NCBI RefSeq assembly: GCF_030532915.1
Contig: NZ_JAUNKD010000004.1
Location: forward strand, 50,200 to 114,199
Source of the DNA: Capnocytophaga sp.
GTDB taxonomy: Bacteria > Bacteroidota > Bacteroidia > Flavobacteriales > Flavobacteriaceae
DNA length: 64,000 nt
Reading direction: 5' to 3'
Part shown: one piece after another, positions 33,846 through 43,263 of the stretch
How positions within the stretch are numbered: the stretch's first letter is position 1
Layout of the letters: each line of letters starts with the position of its first letter
The notes under the pieces: generated by a model
Seen by the model: only the letters and a program-made list of their open reading frames with translations
Database searches by the model: none
Told to the model about the DNA's origin: nothing
Program-made: the position numbers and the translations under genes

Positions 33846-36356
33846 CTAAAATGTCGGTGCTATCCCCACTCGAATGCCAAATTTAGGGTTTCGCACGCCG
33901 TTGACGTCATTAAAATCACTACGCCAAACAAAATCAATCCTCACAAAACGGAAATTCCCAAGTCCGATATTTTCAATACCAAAACCGTATTCCCAGTAAG
34001 GTTTTTCGGGAGCGTTGTACAGCAAGTTGGTGGCATTGAGGGTCTTATTTTTGTCGGAAATCGTTCCGAGGGTAAATCGGGCAAAAACCAAACTCCGTAA
34101 TCCCAGCTTTTTCACCCAAGGTATTCTATTGAAAATAAGCCCGTTAAAATGATGCTCAAAATGCCCGTTGATGTAAGTATCTGACACAAAATCATAATAA
34201 TCCAACAAAGCAAAAACGTTTTTCCCCACCGAATAGGATTGATTGGAGGGTGTTGGCGCGAGTCCCGTAAGGGGTGCATTCCCGAATATTTTTCCGGCTT
34301 CAATGGTTGTGTGTAAAATACCTAATCCCCATAAAGGCAATGGTTTACTCAGCAAAATTTCTACTTTGTCATAATCAAACGCACTGTTAAAAACTCCTTT
34401 GGCGGCTTTGGTGTACTTGAATGCGTAGGTTGAAAAAAGTTTTTTGCCATAGCGCTGTTCCACGCCTTCGCCGTAGACGTTTCTACCGGGTGTGTATGAA
34501 ATGCTGATTCCTGAATTAAAATCGGTATATTCTGAAATAACTTTTTGGTTATCAACATCTTTATATGCTATTGAAAAGTGTTCGGTATCGGCAGGTTTTG
34601 ACCTTTGATGACGCCCGAAAAACGTAATTTTAAAATTGTTGTGGATATCGTACGTTATGGCAGCTTGCACGCGTTGGGCTTCGGTTAAAAAATAATTATC
34701 GCCCCGATTGATAACAGCGTTGGCTATTGTTCTAAAACTCATATCCGATTCGCCCTTGAAAGCGTTGTTTCGCCCAAGTTGCAGATAATCATTTTGATAC
34801 ATCGCTCCAAGGGTTATACGTGGATATTCCGTTAGTAAGTAACTGGCACTCAACCCGTACTTAAATCTTTTGTCACGCGTTCCGTAGGCTCCGTAAAAAT
34901 AAGTTCGAAAGCGGTCTTCGGTGGTTACAAAACTTCTGAATCCCAGCCTAAAACGGTGTTTTTCAACATCATTAGCTTCATAGAGTTGCCAATAAGTTCC
35001 CGCTTGCAGGTAACTTGTCAGCGACAAATAGCCCGAACCTATGAAATCAATGGCATCAGTAACGGCTTTTATACGAGGCGTACCCCCTATTTTTTCAATA
35101 AGTGCCTGTGTTTTTAGCAGACTTTCAGAGCTTTCTGTTCGGGTTTCCAACCAATGAACACTGTCTTTTCGCGATTGCCCTTTACTGCGCAAAACGGTCT
35201 GTTCGGTGTAAAATAAATCGGATTTGGGTTTGTTCAGCAACACATCTGAATATTCAATTACGTTGTGGATATACAACCCTTTTTCATAATCGTTTTTGGT
35301 GAGCAACGTAAAATCCCCCTCTTGTATCTCTTTTTCAGGAACATACACGCTGTCATTTTCAATTTTGAAATGCTTTTCAAAAAACATTCCGCGTACCATA
35401 TTAATATTGGTTTTGGCGGTGGTTCGCATTTCTATTGATTTAACAATAAATGATTTATCATCTACTACAAAATGCCCTTCCAAAGCCAAATCCTCATCGG
35501 TTTTCGGGAAGAAGAAAACACGGTAAAAATTGCGCTCGTCTGTCCGTATCGTGTCGTTAAGCACATAGTGATAGGTGCTGTAACCAAATTCCGACAACGG
35601 GCTTACAAATGCTTGATTTAAAATAAGATATGAATTGTCATAAATATTAAATTCATCAAAAGCCCTGCTAAAACGCTCTAAACCAAATCCTTTTTGGGTA
35701 ATGCCTTGTGAACGTTCCATTTCCACATCGGTGCGTGTTTTGTTGGATTTGTTATTTTGATACACTTTTTCAACGCTCTCTTTCAGATAGATAGGCATTG
35801 AAAACGTGTTTTTATGTTTCTTTTCGGAAAGCATTTTACGCACCGTGTCATAATCGCGCCCCAAGGTTTCTTTTAAAAAAACGGAATCTAAATTATTCAG
35901 CCCCATTTCAACAGCCGTATATTTTTTATATTCATATGAATCAGCATTTTGCAATCCTTTTTTGCTTTTGTTTTTCCAAATTCCCTGCAAAATTCGGTAC
36001 GCCGGATTTTCTTTTTTTGAAAGTGCTTTTTTGGGTTTTCCCACAACAACTACCTCACTGAGTTCTTCACCTTCGGTCAAGACAACTACCAGATTACGAA
36101 GGTCTTCGCCCTTTAAATGCACGGATTTGGTAACGTAACCGATGAACGAAACTTCAATCACTTTTTGTTTTTTATCGGAATACAAGGAGAACCTTCCGTC
36201 AAGGTCGGTTGAAGTTCCTTTGGTGGTTTTTGGAAAAATAACGTTGGCGTAAGCAATTGGATTTCCGTCTTCATCAATCACTTTTCCTTCAATTTTTATT
36301 TGTGAAAAGCCTAAAAAGGGCAACCAAAAAAGTAGTGCGTAGATGTATTTTTTCAT
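33846..36356 (-). CDS. DUF5686 outer-membrane protein with CarboxypepD_reg-like domain
   Basis: An 836-residue exported protein: signal peptide MKKYIYALLFWLPFLGFS (cleaved near 18), a CarboxypepD_reg-like beta-sandwich at 21-95 (IEGKVIDEDGNPIAYANVIF), a short VVVVGKPKK linker, then the DUF5686 region from ~110 with a C-terminal barrel-like half ending in FGIRVGIAPTF, a terminal Phe as in outer-membrane beta-barrels. It lacks the TonB-box and plug motifs, so it is not a TonB receptor. Function is unknown; the family is widespread in Bacteroidota. Its promoter overlaps the terminator of the sugar kinase gene upstream. Confidence 0.88.
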   Translation of the reverse strand: MKKYIYALLFWLPFLGFSQIKIEGKVIDEDGNPIAYANVIFPKTTKGTSTDLDGRFSLYSDKKQKVIEVSFIGYVTKSVHLKGEDLRNLVVVLTEGEELSEVVVVGKPKKALSKKENPAYRILQGIWKNKSKKGLQNADSYEYKKYTAVEMGLNNLDSVFLKETLGRDYDTVRKMLSEKKHKNTFSMPIYLKESVEKVYQNNKSNKTRTDVEMERSQGITQKGFGLERFSRAFDEFNIYDNSYLILNQAFVSPLSEFGYSTYHYVLNDTIRTDERNFYRVFFFPKTDEDLALEGHFVVDDKSFIVKSIEMRTTAKTNINMVRGMFFEKHFKIENDSVYVPEKEIQEGDFTLLTKNDYEKGLYIHNVIEYSDVLLNKPKSDLFYTEQTVLRSKGQSRKDSVHWLETRTESSESLLKTQALIEKIGGTPRIKAVTDAIDFIGSGYLSLTSYLQAGTYWQLYEANDVEKHRFRLGFRSFVTTEDRFRTYFYGAYGTRDKRFKYGLSASYLLTEYPRITLGAMYQNDYLQLGRNNAFKGESDMSFRTIANAVINRGDNYFLTEAQRVQAAITYDIHNNFKITFFGRHQRSKPADTEHFSIAYKDVDNQKVISEYTDFNSGISISYTPGRNVYGEGVEQRYGKKLFSTYAFKYTKAAKGVFNSAFDYDKVEILLSKPLPLWGLGILHTTIEAGKIFGNAPLTGLAPTPSNQSYSVGKNVFALLDYYDFVSDTYINGHFEHHFNGLIFNRIPWVKKLGLRSLVFARFTLGTISDKNKTLNATNLLYNAPEKPYWEYGFGIENIGLGNFRFVRIDFVWRSDFNDVNGVRNPKFGIRVGIAPTF

Positions 36357-36370
36357 ATGAATTATAAATT

Positions 36371-36418
36371 AAAACTGCCTGAAAACGGGGCAAATATAAC
36401 CCTTTTCCAGACAGTTTT
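36371..36418 (-). terminator. Terminator after the sugar-kinase-like gene
   Basis: On the minus strand AAAACTG-T-CTG-G-AAAA faces TTTT-CAG-G-CAGTTTT: about 14 bp with one G-U and one bulge, loop of about 18 nt. It begins 18 nt beyond the kinase stop codon and overlaps the next promoter. Confidence 0.6.
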
Positions 36419-36424
36419 GTCAAA
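36391..36424 (-). promoter_or_regulatory. Promoter of the DUF5686 gene
   Basis: On the minus strand TTTG (36421-36424), 22 nt, TATATTTG (36391-36398). Both elements match the consensus, though the spacer is at the long end. The start codon is 34 nt downstream. The -33 element lies within the right arm of the preceding terminator. Confidence 0.55.
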
Positions 36425-36435
36425 AACAACTATTT

Positions 36436-37491
36436 TTATTTAAAGCAAGCCGCCGTAATTTTTCGCAATTCGGTCTCTTTTTCTTCCAAACGTTGTAAAA
36501 GCACAAATTGGTTTCTTGCTCTGATGAAATTCTCGTCTTCAAAATGCGTTTTGAAATAGATGTCGTTATTGAAATAATCAGTAAGGAAACGAACACCGAT
36601 GATGAAAATCATATACTTAGCTCCGTCCAAAATCATTTCTTTTTCCGTTGGCGTCATCACGTCTTTCATTACCGAAAATCCTTTACAGATGGCTTCAAAA
36701 AATGAAGTATTGAACACAATTTTTGAGTCGTCAAGCTCATTTTCATTGGTAGGGCTTACCGAAGTGCGCACCATATCACCAAAGTCATAAAGCAAGATTC
36801 CCTGCATTACCGTATCCAAATCAATTACTTTAAAATCATCCGGATTATCGTTGTTAATCAACACGTTATTGATTTTCGTATCGTTATGCGTTACCCGTAT
36901 GGGAATGCGTTTTTCATCAACCGCCTTTTTAACTTCATCAAAAATCACCTTGTGCGATTTTGCAAAATCATACAAATGTTGCGCTTTTTCGATACGCTCG
37001 GGTTTTGCTTGTGCATATGCCGCTTCCAGATGTGCATAACGCATCAATCCGTTGTGAAAATCAGGAATTGTGTCTTCCAATTTGGCAGTATCGATTTTCT
37101 CGAATGTTTTGATAAACGTTGCATAGGCAGAAGCCGCTTTTTCAGCCTGCCACGCCTCTTGCACAAACTCAAAAGCCGTATAGTTTTTTGCCAGCGGAAC
37201 GGCACGCCAAACGGCATTATCCGCATCAACCGAGTATCCTCCCGTTTTAACAGGTAACATATTGAGAATAATTTTGTTAGAAGGCTCTGTTTCCCACAAC
37301 AATTCAATGTTTTTAATAATGGCATACGGTTTTTTGAAAACATTGGTGTTAATGCCTTGCAAAACGTATTCATCTTCGGTGGTTTTTACCAAAAAAGTAT
37401 AATTGATATGCCCATTCCCGAAAGGTGTTACCGATAGGATTTCGCCCTTAAAATCAAACAAAGGCGCAATTTTTTCAGCTGTGTTTTTCAT
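36436..37491 (-). CDS. APH-type sugar kinase (NahK-like N-acetylhexosamine 1-kinase candidate)
   Basis: A 351-residue cytoplasmic kinase of the aminoglycoside-phosphotransferase fold. The N-lobe has the nucleotide loop (PFGNGHINYTFLV near 22-34) and an ATP-contacting stretch EYVLQGINTNVF; the catalytic loop is VTHNDTKINNVLI near 200, with the base D and the metal ligand in KVIDLDTVMQG. This VTHNDTKxNN...DLDT pattern and the aromatic/charged surroundings recall N-acetylhexosamine 1-kinases. The next gene upstream is a sugar nucleotidyltransferase, so the pair could turn an amino sugar into its 1-phosphate and then a UDP sugar. The substrate is not proven. Confidence 0.8.
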   Translation of the reverse strand: MKNTAEKIAPLFDFKGEILSVTPFGNGHINYTFLVKTTEDEYVLQGINTNVFKKPYAIIKNIELLWETEPSNKIILNMLPVKTGGYSVDADNAVWRAVPLAKNYTAFEFVQEAWQAEKAASAYATFIKTFEKIDTAKLEDTIPDFHNGLMRYAHLEAAYAQAKPERIEKAQHLYDFAKSHKVIFDEVKKAVDEKRIPIRVTHNDTKINNVLINNDNPDDFKVIDLDTVMQGILLYDFGDMVRTSVSPTNENELDDSKIVFNTSFFEAICKGFSVMKDVMTPTEKEMILDGAKYMIFIIGVRFLTDYFNNDIYFKTHFEDENFIRARNQFVLLQRLEEKETELRKITAACFK

Positions 37492-37538
37492 TATTACTAT
37501 ATTTAAATTATTTATATAACTATGATTTTCAAAAGAAT

Positions 37539-37571
37539 AACTTTGTCAAAGTTTTCAACTTTGACAAAGTT
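37539..37571. repeat. Double palindrome AACTTTGTCAAAGTT / AACTTTGACAAAGTT
   Basis: Two 15-nt arms (37539-37553 and 37557-37571) are perfect reverse complements around a 3-nt loop; each arm is itself a palindrome except for its central base. It sits between the nucleotidyltransferase and the kinase and could act as a terminator or attenuator between them. It is the same element as in the arrays around hlyD. Confidence 0.8.
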
Positions 37572-37579
37572 AAGCGTAT

Positions 37580-38446
37580 TTAAAAATTCTGTGGATATTT
37601 TCCTTTTTCGGTCAGATTTTTGATTTCGTTTTTCACTTTGTCCAAATCCTCGCGGTAAGTCATTCCAAACCAAGCATCGTTGTTTGGAAGCACTTCCAAT
37701 ACATATCCCTCATTTTCAATGGCGTGCTGAACGATTAACGGAATGAAAAACTCGGCTTTGGGTTTTTCGCGGTTTGCTTCAACAAAATCGGCAAAAAGTT
37801 TTTCCGTCATCGGGAAAATTTCAGGCGTAAAGCCCCAGAAATTCATCGAAACGAATGAATTGATGTCATATTTCGTTCCTGTTTCTTCATCAATTGCCGT
37901 ATTTTCATCTATTTTTCTGAGTTTGGTAGCCTCAACGATTGATTGTAAGTGATTATCTTTGTTTACGTTGCAAACTCCACGTGAAACCGTTCCGTTTTCG
38001 CTCAACGTATTTTTAAGCAAATATCCGGCAGAGAAAAACGTTTTATTTTTACCTGATTTTAAGGCTTTTGCCATAAATGAAAAGGCATCTTTTCCGTAGT
38101 AATCATCGGCATTGATAATCAAAAACGGATTTTTCACCACGTCTTTCACACAAAGCATTGCGTGCCCTGTTCCCCAAGGTTTTTGACGCTCAATGCCTTT
38201 GGGGTTGTGCAAGTTTTGAAACACGAACGAAACGGGCAATCCTTTAAAACGATTTTCCAAATGTTTTTTGGTAAGCTCTTCAATTTCAGTGCGAATAATC
38301 ATCACCACGTCAGAAAAACCCGCTTCAAGGGCATCGTAAATTCCGTAATCGAATAACGAATTTCCGTTATAAATTCCTTCCAATTGCTTGTCTGAACCAA
38401 AACGACTACCCAATCCGGCAGCCAAAATCACTAATGTTGTATTCAT
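37580..38446 (-). CDS. Sugar-1-phosphate nucleotidyltransferase
   Basis: A 288-residue enzyme of the NTP_transferase fold. The N-terminal nucleotide-binding signature LAAGLGSRFGSDKQLE (8-23) corresponds to L-A-A-G-x-G-x-R-x-x-x-x-K; the metal-binding loop is LIINADDYYGKDAF near 112-125. It joins a sugar-1-phosphate to a nucleotide; which ones cannot be read. It lies 88 nt upstream of the NahK-like kinase with a palindromic hairpin between, and 22 nt downstream of phoH. Confidence 0.82.
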   Translation of the reverse strand: MNTTLVILAAGLGSRFGSDKQLEGIYNGNSLFDYGIYDALEAGFSDVVMIIRTEIEELTKKHLENRFKGLPVSFVFQNLHNPKGIERQKPWGTGHAMLCVKDVVKNPFLIINADDYYGKDAFSFMAKALKSGKNKTFFSAGYLLKNTLSENGTVSRGVCNVNKDNHLQSIVEATKLRKIDENTAIDEETGTKYDINSFVSMNFWGFTPEIFPMTEKLFADFVEANREKPKAEFFIPLIVQHAIENEGYVLEVLPNNDAWFGMTYREDLDKVKNEIKNLTEKGKYPQNF

Positions 38447-38468
38447 ATTTTTTTTATATTATATTCAT

Positions 38469-39422
38469 TTATTCTATGTTTTCGATGCTTTTATAAGCTT
38501 CGATAATATTTTTTACCAACGGATGACGCACCACGTCTTTGTCGTCTAAATGCAAAATACCGATGCCTTTTACGTTTCGCAGGATGAGCAAGGCTTCTTT
38601 TAATCCGGAAGACACGCGACGGGGCAGGTCAATCTGTCCGGGGTCACCCGTTACCATAAATTTGGCGTTTCGCCCCATACGGGTCAGAAACATTTTCATT
38701 TGTGCGTGCGTGGTATTTTGAGCTTCGTCCAAAATAACAAACGCATTATCAAGGGTTCGCCCGCGCATAAACGCCAAAGGCGCAATTTCAATGATGCCCG
38801 CCTCAATAAATCCGGCGAGTTTTTCATACGGAATCATATCGCGCAAGGCATCGTAAAGTGGCTGCATATACGGGTCGAGTTTTTCCTTTAAATCACCGGG
38901 CAAAAAACCGAGATTTTCACCTGCTTCCACTGCCGGACGCGTCAGTATAATTCGTTTTACTTGTTTTTCTTTCAAGGCCTTAACCGCCAAGGCTACACCC
39001 ATATAGGTTTTTCCGGTTCCGGCGGGTCCCACGGCAAAAACCATATCGTTTTTCTTCATCAGCTCCACCAATTTAAACTGATTTTTGGTTTGCGGACGAA
39101 TGATTTTTCCGTTTACGCCGTGCAGAATCGTGTCGGCATTATTTTTTTCAGTCAATTCAATTGGCTCTTCATTTCCGTTTAAAATAGAATCAATCGAACG
39201 CTGGTCTAACCGATTGTATTTGCCGTAATGTTTGATGAGCAATTGCATTTTCTGCTGAAAATCTTTGAGCAGCTCCTGCTCGCCAAATGCCAAAACTTTA
39301 TTACCACGTGCCACGATTTTCAGTTTCGGGAAAAATGATTTGATTTTTTTGATATTAATCTCCTCTTCTCCAAAAAACTGCTGCGGACTGATATCCGTTA
39401 ATTCTAAGGTAATTTCGTTCAC
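38469..39422 (-). CDS. PhoH family ATPase (YbeZ-like)
   Basis: A 317-residue P-loop protein of the PhoH/YbeZ group. Walker A is GPAGTGKT at 132-139, Walker [10 protein letters not shown] near 230, followed by [21 protein letters not shown], which matches superfamily 1 helicase-like motif III. The N-terminal ~100 residues form the KH-like domain of YbeZ. In E. coli YbeZ works with the RNase YbeY in ribosome maturation and quality control; a ybeY gene is not adjacent here. Its role is thus inferred from the family. Confidence 0.92.
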   Translation of the reverse strand: MNEITLELTDISPQQFFGEEEINIKKIKSFFPKLKIVARGNKVLAFGEQELLKDFQQKMQLLIKHYGKYNRLDQRSIDSILNGNEEPIELTEKNNADTILHGVNGKIIRPQTKNQFKLVELMKKNDMVFAVGPAGTGKTYMGVALAVKALKEKQVKRIILTRPAVEAGENLGFLPGDLKEKLDPYMQPLYDALRDMIPYEKLAGFIEAGIIEIAPLAFMRGRTLDNAFVILDEAQNTTHAQMKMFLTRMGRNAKFMVTGDPGQIDLPRRVSSGLKEALLILRNVKGIGILHLDDKDVVRHPLVKNIIEAYKSIENIE

Positions 39423-39621
39423 AATTTATTGTTTTTTTATGTTTGTTATTTTAGAAAAATCACGTTGCAAGTTTAAAAAAAAAAATGCAAATTCACAAGA
39501 AAAATCGGTTAAAATATATTTTAAATTACCTTATCAAAAAGTACGGATTATTCAATTTGTTTTAAGGCTGAATAAACATTGAAAATAAACTTTTTATGCT
39601 AAGTTCTAAAAAAGTCATAAA

Positions 39622-39649
39622 AAAAGCTATTCCATACGGAATAGCTTTT
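39622..39649 (-). terminator. Terminator at the end of the ribosomal-protein cluster
   Basis: Perfect 12-bp stem (39622-39633 with 39638-39649), 4-nt loop, then a run of seven T on the minus strand. It is 22 nt past the rplQ stop. The remaining 39423-39621 is A/T-rich and holds nothing else I can name. Confidence 0.92.
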
Positions 39650-39671
39650 CAAAGTATAAAATCTACTGATA

Positions 39672-40145
39672 TTATTCTGCTGTTTCAGTTTTTTGAGTTT
39701 CTGTTTGCGCAGGTGCATCTGTTGATTTTTTCTTACCACGACGTGTTGATTTTTTCTTAGCCGCAGCTTTCTCTACATTGTACGTAGTGTTGTAATCAAC
39801 AAACTCAATAAGTGCCATTTCAGCATTGTCACCCAAACGATTCCCGAGTTTGATGATGCGGGTGTACCCTCCGGGTCTGTCGCCCACCTTCACTGAAACC
39901 TCTTTAAACAACTCTGTTACAGCATATTTATTTCTTAATCTGCTAAAAGCTACACGACGATTGTGAGTCGTATCTTCTTTTGATTTTGTCACCAAAGGTT
40001 CAACAAAGAGCTTCAAGGCTTTTGCTTTTGCCAAGGTGGTATTTATTCTTTTATGCTCAATGAGTGAACAAGCCATATTGGCAAGCATCGCCTTTCTGTG
40101 AGCTGTTTTTCTTCCTAAATGATTAATTTTATTTCCGTGTCTCAT
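39672..40145 (-). CDS. rplQ: Ribosomal protein L17 (bL17)
   Basis: Large-subunit protein near the polypeptide exit side. The 157 residues comprise the L17 core ([22 protein letters not shown] at the start, [13 protein letters not shown] near 75) and a ~35-residue Lys/Ala/Thr-rich tail ([19 protein letters not shown]) longer than in E. coli (127 residues) but usual in Flavobacteriia. Last gene of the alpha operon, 32 nt after rpoA, followed by a strong terminator. Confidence 0.98.
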   Translation of the reverse strand: MRHGNKINHLGRKTAHRKAMLANMACSLIEHKRINTTLAKAKALKLFVEPLVTKSKEDTTHNRRVAFSRLRNKYAVTELFKEVSVKVGDRPGGYTRIIKLGNRLGDNAEMALIEFVDYNTTYNVEKAAAKKKSTRRGKKKSTDAPAQTETQKTETAE

Positions 40146-40177
40146 TTTTCCTTAATTAAATAACGCAAAAGCGATTG

Positions 40178-41170
40178 TTAATCTTTATCTAATTTATATT
40201 TTGACAAATCCATACCGAAAGTCAACCCCTTGTTGGCAACCAATTCGTCAAGTTCTGTAAGTGATTTTTTACCAAAATTTCTGAATTTCATCAAATCAGC
40301 TTTGTTGAACGAAACCAAATCACCCAATGTTTCTACTTCGGCTGCTTTCAAGCAATTAAGTGCGCGAACCGATAGATCCATATCCATCAATTTGGTTTTC
40401 AAAAGCTGACGCATATGCAATGACTCCTCGTCGTATACATCAGTTTGAGCAATTTCGTCAGACTCTAACGTGATACGCTCATCTGAGAACAACATAAAAT
40501 GGTGAATCAATGTTTTGGCAGCTTCTGTCAAAGCCTGTTTTGGATGTATTGAGCCATCTGTTTTGATTTCAAAAACCAACTTTTCATAATCGGTTTTTTG
40601 CTCAACCCGATAATTCTCAACGGCGTATTTTACGTTTTTAATCGGCGTAAAGATAGCATCGGTGGCAATAACACCAATAGCTGCATTTGGATTTGCATTT
40701 TCTTCTGCCGAAACGTACCCACGCCCTTTTTCGATGGTTATTTCGAGGTTGAAGGTTACAGATGGTTCCATATTACAGATTACCAAATCTGTATTTAAGA
40801 TTTGAAATCCTGAAAGATATTTTTGAAAATCACCGGCAGTCAACTGTTTTTTTCCTGAAACAGAAATCGTTGCTGTTTCATTCTCTATATCCTCTACTTG
40901 TTGTTTGAAACGCACTTGTTTCAAATTTAAGATGATTTCGGTAACGTCTTCCACGACGCCTGAAATGGTAGAAAACTCGTGCCCTACCTTATCAAACTTT
41001 ACGGAAGTAATTGCGAAACCTTCCAACGAAGAGAGCATAACTCTACGTAATGCGTTACCTATTGTTAAACCGTATCCGGGTTCTAACGGACGAAATTCAA
41101 ATCGCCCCTCAAAATCGGATGATTCAATCATTATAACTTTATCGGGTTTTTGAAAGTTGAATAATGCCAT
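40178..41170 (-). CDS. rpoA: RNA polymerase alpha subunit
   Basis: Scaffold subunit of RNA polymerase, 330 residues. The N-terminal assembly domain (1-~230) shows [21 protein letters not shown], with the conserved NALRRV contact to beta/beta'. The C-terminal domain (~250-320) has helix-hairpin-helix features ([20 protein letters not shown], then FGKKSLTEL) that bind activators and upstream promoter DNA. It lies 22 nt after rpsD. Confidence 0.98.
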   Translation of the reverse strand: MALFNFQKPDKVIMIESSDFEGRFEFRPLEPGYGLTIGNALRRVMLSSLEGFAITSVKFDKVGHEFSTISGVVEDVTEIILNLKQVRFKQQVEDIENETATISVSGKKQLTAGDFQKYLSGFQILNTDLVICNMEPSVTFNLEITIEKGRGYVSAEENANPNAAIGVIATDAIFTPIKNVKYAVENYRVEQKTDYEKLVFEIKTDGSIHPKQALTEAAKTLIHHFMLFSDERITLESDEIAQTDVYDEESLHMRQLLKTKLMDMDLSVRALNCLKAAEVETLGDLVSFNKADLMKFRNFGKKSLTELDELVANKGLTFGMDLSKYKLDKD

Positions 41171-41192
41171 AATTTGACTGCTGTCTTATTTA

Positions 41193-41798
41193 TTATTTAG
41201 AGTACAACTCTACGATTAACTGTTCTTTAATATTTTCAGGAATTTGAATACGCTGAGGCACAGCAACAAAAGTACCTTCCAACTTTTCAGTATTCCAAGT
41301 AATCCACTCGTAAACAGTGTTGTTAGCTGCCAATGAATTTTCAATAACGCTTAGTGATTTTGATTTTTCACGAACACCAACCACATCACCCGGTTTGAGT
41401 GTGTATGAAGGGATGTTTACGATATTGCCGTTAACCGTGATATGACGGTGTGAAACCAACTGGCGCGCCGCACTGCGTGAAGGAGCAATCCCCATACGAT
41501 ACACTACATTGTCTAAACGCGACTCACAAAGTTGTAACAACACCTCACCGGTAACGTGTTTACTTCGTTTTGCTTTTTCATACAAATTACGGAATTGTTT
41601 TTCTAAAATTCCGTATGTGTATTTTGCTTTTTGTTTTTCTTGCAACTGAATTGCATATTCTGAGCGTTTTGCTCTACGACGGGCAATACCGTGTTGCCCG
41701 GGTGGATAATTTTTCTTTTCAAAAGATTTATCATCACCGAAAATAGCCTCACCAAACTTACGGGCTATCTTTGTTTTTGGACCTGTATATCTTGCCAT
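41193..41798 (-). CDS. rpsD: Ribosomal protein S4 (uS4), zinc-free form
   Basis: Primary 16S-binding protein that starts 30S assembly and, in many bacteria, represses its own operon. 201 residues. The N-terminal region ([20 protein letters not shown]) has none of the four cysteines of the zinc-binding form; the S4 RNA-binding domain covers [26 protein letters not shown]. An 86-nt spacer separates it from rpsK, the longest gap within the alpha group; an S4-controlled leader there is possible. Confidence 0.98.
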   Translation of the reverse strand: MARYTGPKTKIARKFGEAIFGDDKSFEKKNYPPGQHGIARRRAKRSEYAIQLQEKQKAKYTYGILEKQFRNLYEKAKRSKHVTGEVLLQLCESRLDNVVYRMGIAPSRSAARQLVSHRHITVNGNIVNIPSYTLKPGDVVGVREKSKSLSVIENSLAANNTVYEWITWNTEKLEGTFVAVPQRIQIPENIKEQLIVELYSK

Positions 41799-41884
41799 TA
41801 TTAATTTTTTAAATGAAAGGGATTATGAATTAAGGCATTCCTTCGATAATCAAACACCTTTCGTTTTAGTTATTATTCAACGAA

Positions 41885-42289
41885 TTAAACTCTACGTCTT
41901 TTAGGAGGACGACAACCGTTGTGAGGAAGCGGAGTAACATCAATGATTTCAGTTACTTCAATCCCTGCATTGTGAATGGTTCGGATAGCAGACTCACGTC
42001 CGTTTCCGGGACCTTTAACATATACTTTCACTTTTCGAAGTCCTGCATCAAAAGCTGCTTTTGAAGCATCTTCCGCGGCTACCTGTGCAGCATAAGGCGT
42101 GTTCTTTTTTGAACCTCTAAAATTCATTTTCCCTGCTGACGACCAAGCAATAACGTCTCCTTTTTTATTTGTAAGAGAGATGATAATGTTATTAAAGGTA
42201 GCCGAAACGTGTGCTTCGCCCACTGCTTCAACAACTACTTTTCTCTTTTTAGAAGCCTTTGCATTTGATTTTGCATGTGATTTTGCCAT
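41885..42289 (-). CDS. rpsK: Ribosomal protein S11 (uS11)
   Basis: 30S platform protein near the mRNA exit. 134 residues with the conserved end [18 protein letters not shown], where the Asn-Gly pair is a known isoaspartate-forming site in E. coli. The first ~15 residues are Lys/Ala-rich ([18 protein letters not shown]). It starts 12 nt after rpsM. Confidence 0.98.
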   Translation of the reverse strand: MAKSHAKSNAKASKKRKVVVEAVGEAHVSATFNNIIISLTNKKGDVIAWSSAGKMNFRGSKKNTPYAAQVAAEDASKAAFDAGLRKVKVYVKGPGNGRESAIRTIHNAGIEVTEIIDVTPLPHNGCRPPKRRRV

Positions 42290-42301
42290 AGTAACTACTT
42301 A

Positions 42302-42676
42302 TTATTTAGTTGCTTTTTTCTTGTTTGCAACAGTTTTTCTTCTACCTTTTCTTGTACGAGAATTGTTCTTGGTTTTTTGTCCACGTAACGGCAACCCGAT
42401 TCTGTGACGGATTCCGCGATAGCAACCAATATCCATTAAACGCTTGATGTTCAACTGGATTTCAGAACGCAACTCGCCTTCAATCTTATAAGACGAAACT
42501 ACCTCACGAATGCTGTTGATTTCGGCATCATCCCATTCGTTTACTTTTTTGTCTTCATTTACCTGAGCTTTTGCTAAAATTTCCTGAGCTCTACTTTTTC
42601 CGATACCAAAAATGTAGGTTAATCCAATAACACCACGTTTGTTTTTTGGTAAATCAATACCTGCAATTCTTGCCAT
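42302..42676 (-). CDS. rpsM: Ribosomal protein S13 (uS13)
   Basis: 30S head protein that forms intersubunit bridges and contacts P-site tRNA with its basic tail. 124 residues: N-terminal [13 protein letters not shown], helix-turn-helix [11 protein letters not shown], core [19 protein letters not shown], and a Lys-rich tail. It follows rpmJ by 2 nt. Confidence 0.98.
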   Translation of the reverse strand: MARIAGIDLPKNKRGVIGLTYIFGIGKSRAQEILAKAQVNEDKKVNEWDDAEINSIREVVSSYKIEGELRSEIQLNIKRLMDIGCYRGIRHRIGLPLRGQKTKNNSRTRKGRRKTVANKKKATK

Positions 42677-42678
42677 AA

Positions 42679-42795
42679 TTATCCTTGTCTTTGTTTAAAT
42701 TTAGGATTTTTTTTGTTAATTACGTACAACACCCCTTTTCTACGCACAATAATGCACTCGGGGCTTCTTTTTTTAATTGATGCTCTAACTTTCAT
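42679..42795 (-). CDS. rpmJ: Ribosomal protein L36 (bL36), zinc-free form
   Basis: A 38-residue gene found by reading the minus strand from the ATG at 42795: it begins [20 protein letters not shown] and ends NPKFKQRQG. The protein packs against 23S rRNA of the large subunit. In the zinc form, positions 11, 14, 27 and 32 are C, C, C, H; here they are S, C, N, F, so no zinc site exists. It is the first gene after the 248-nt gap following infA, and a -7 element lies 31 nt upstream, so the alpha-operon part can be transcribed from here. Confidence 0.96.
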   Translation of the reverse strand: MKVRASIKKRSPECIIVRRKGVLYVINKKNPKFKQRQG

Positions 42796-42826
42796 TTCTT
42801 TATTGTGATTTTATCAATAGAGTTTG

Positions 42827-42834
42827 CAAAACTA
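42827..42834 (-). promoter_or_regulatory. Promoter -7 element in front of rpmJ
   Basis: On the minus strand TAGTTTTG, a full match to TAnnTTTG, 31 nt before rpmJ. The -33 region is not recognisable. It suggests that rpmJ-rpsM-rpsK-rpsD-rpoA-rplQ form a second transcription unit. Confidence 0.4.
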
Positions 42835-42959
42835 CAAAATATTTTGAACTTATTATGTAATTTTTTAAATAAATACCAAGCACGGCTGTCCCATAAAAAA
42901 TTTTGACTTTTACAATTTACACTAAAGACACTTATTTTCAATCTATTAGCGCATTAAAG

Positions 42960-42995
42960 AATCTTTGTCAAAGCTAAATCACTTTGACAAAGATT
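42960..42995. repeat. CTTTGTCAAAG-family hairpin between infA and rpmJ
   Basis: 14-bp perfect stem (42960-42973 with 42982-42995) around an 8-nt loop. On the plus strand it ends in TTTTT, yet no plus-strand gene leads into it; on the minus strand, where infA ends 48 nt earlier, the tail is poor in T. So it looks like a copy of the dispersed palindrome family that may also work as a terminator or processing site. The rest of 42835-42959 is A/T-rich with no recognised feature. Confidence 0.6.
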
Positions 42996-43043
42996 TTTAT
43001 CAAAATTCAATACAAAAAACCGATAACACCCAAACACTTTCTT

Positions 43044-43259
43044 TTAGTAGCGATACGTAATCCGAGCTTTTGTTAGGTCATAAGGGCTCATTTCTAACTT
43101 TATTTTATCACCGGGAAGTAATTTGATGTAGTGCATACGCATTTTCCCTGAGATATGAGCAATTACCACGTGCCCGTTGTCTAACTCCACCCGAAACATC
43201 GCATTTGATAATGCTTCGATGATTGTACCGTCTTGTTCAATCGCTGCTTGTTTCGCCAT
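43044..43259 (-). CDS. infA: Translation initiation factor IF-1
   Basis: A 71-residue OB-fold protein that binds the 30S A site during initiation. The sequence is close to the family norm ([54 protein letters not shown]). It starts 4 nt after secY; there is no map or adk between them. Confidence 0.98.
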   Translation of the reverse strand: MAKQAAIEQDGTIIEALSNAMFRVELDNGHVVIAHISGKMRMHYIKLLPGDKIKLEMSPYDLTKARITYRY

Positions 43260-43263
43260 ATGA

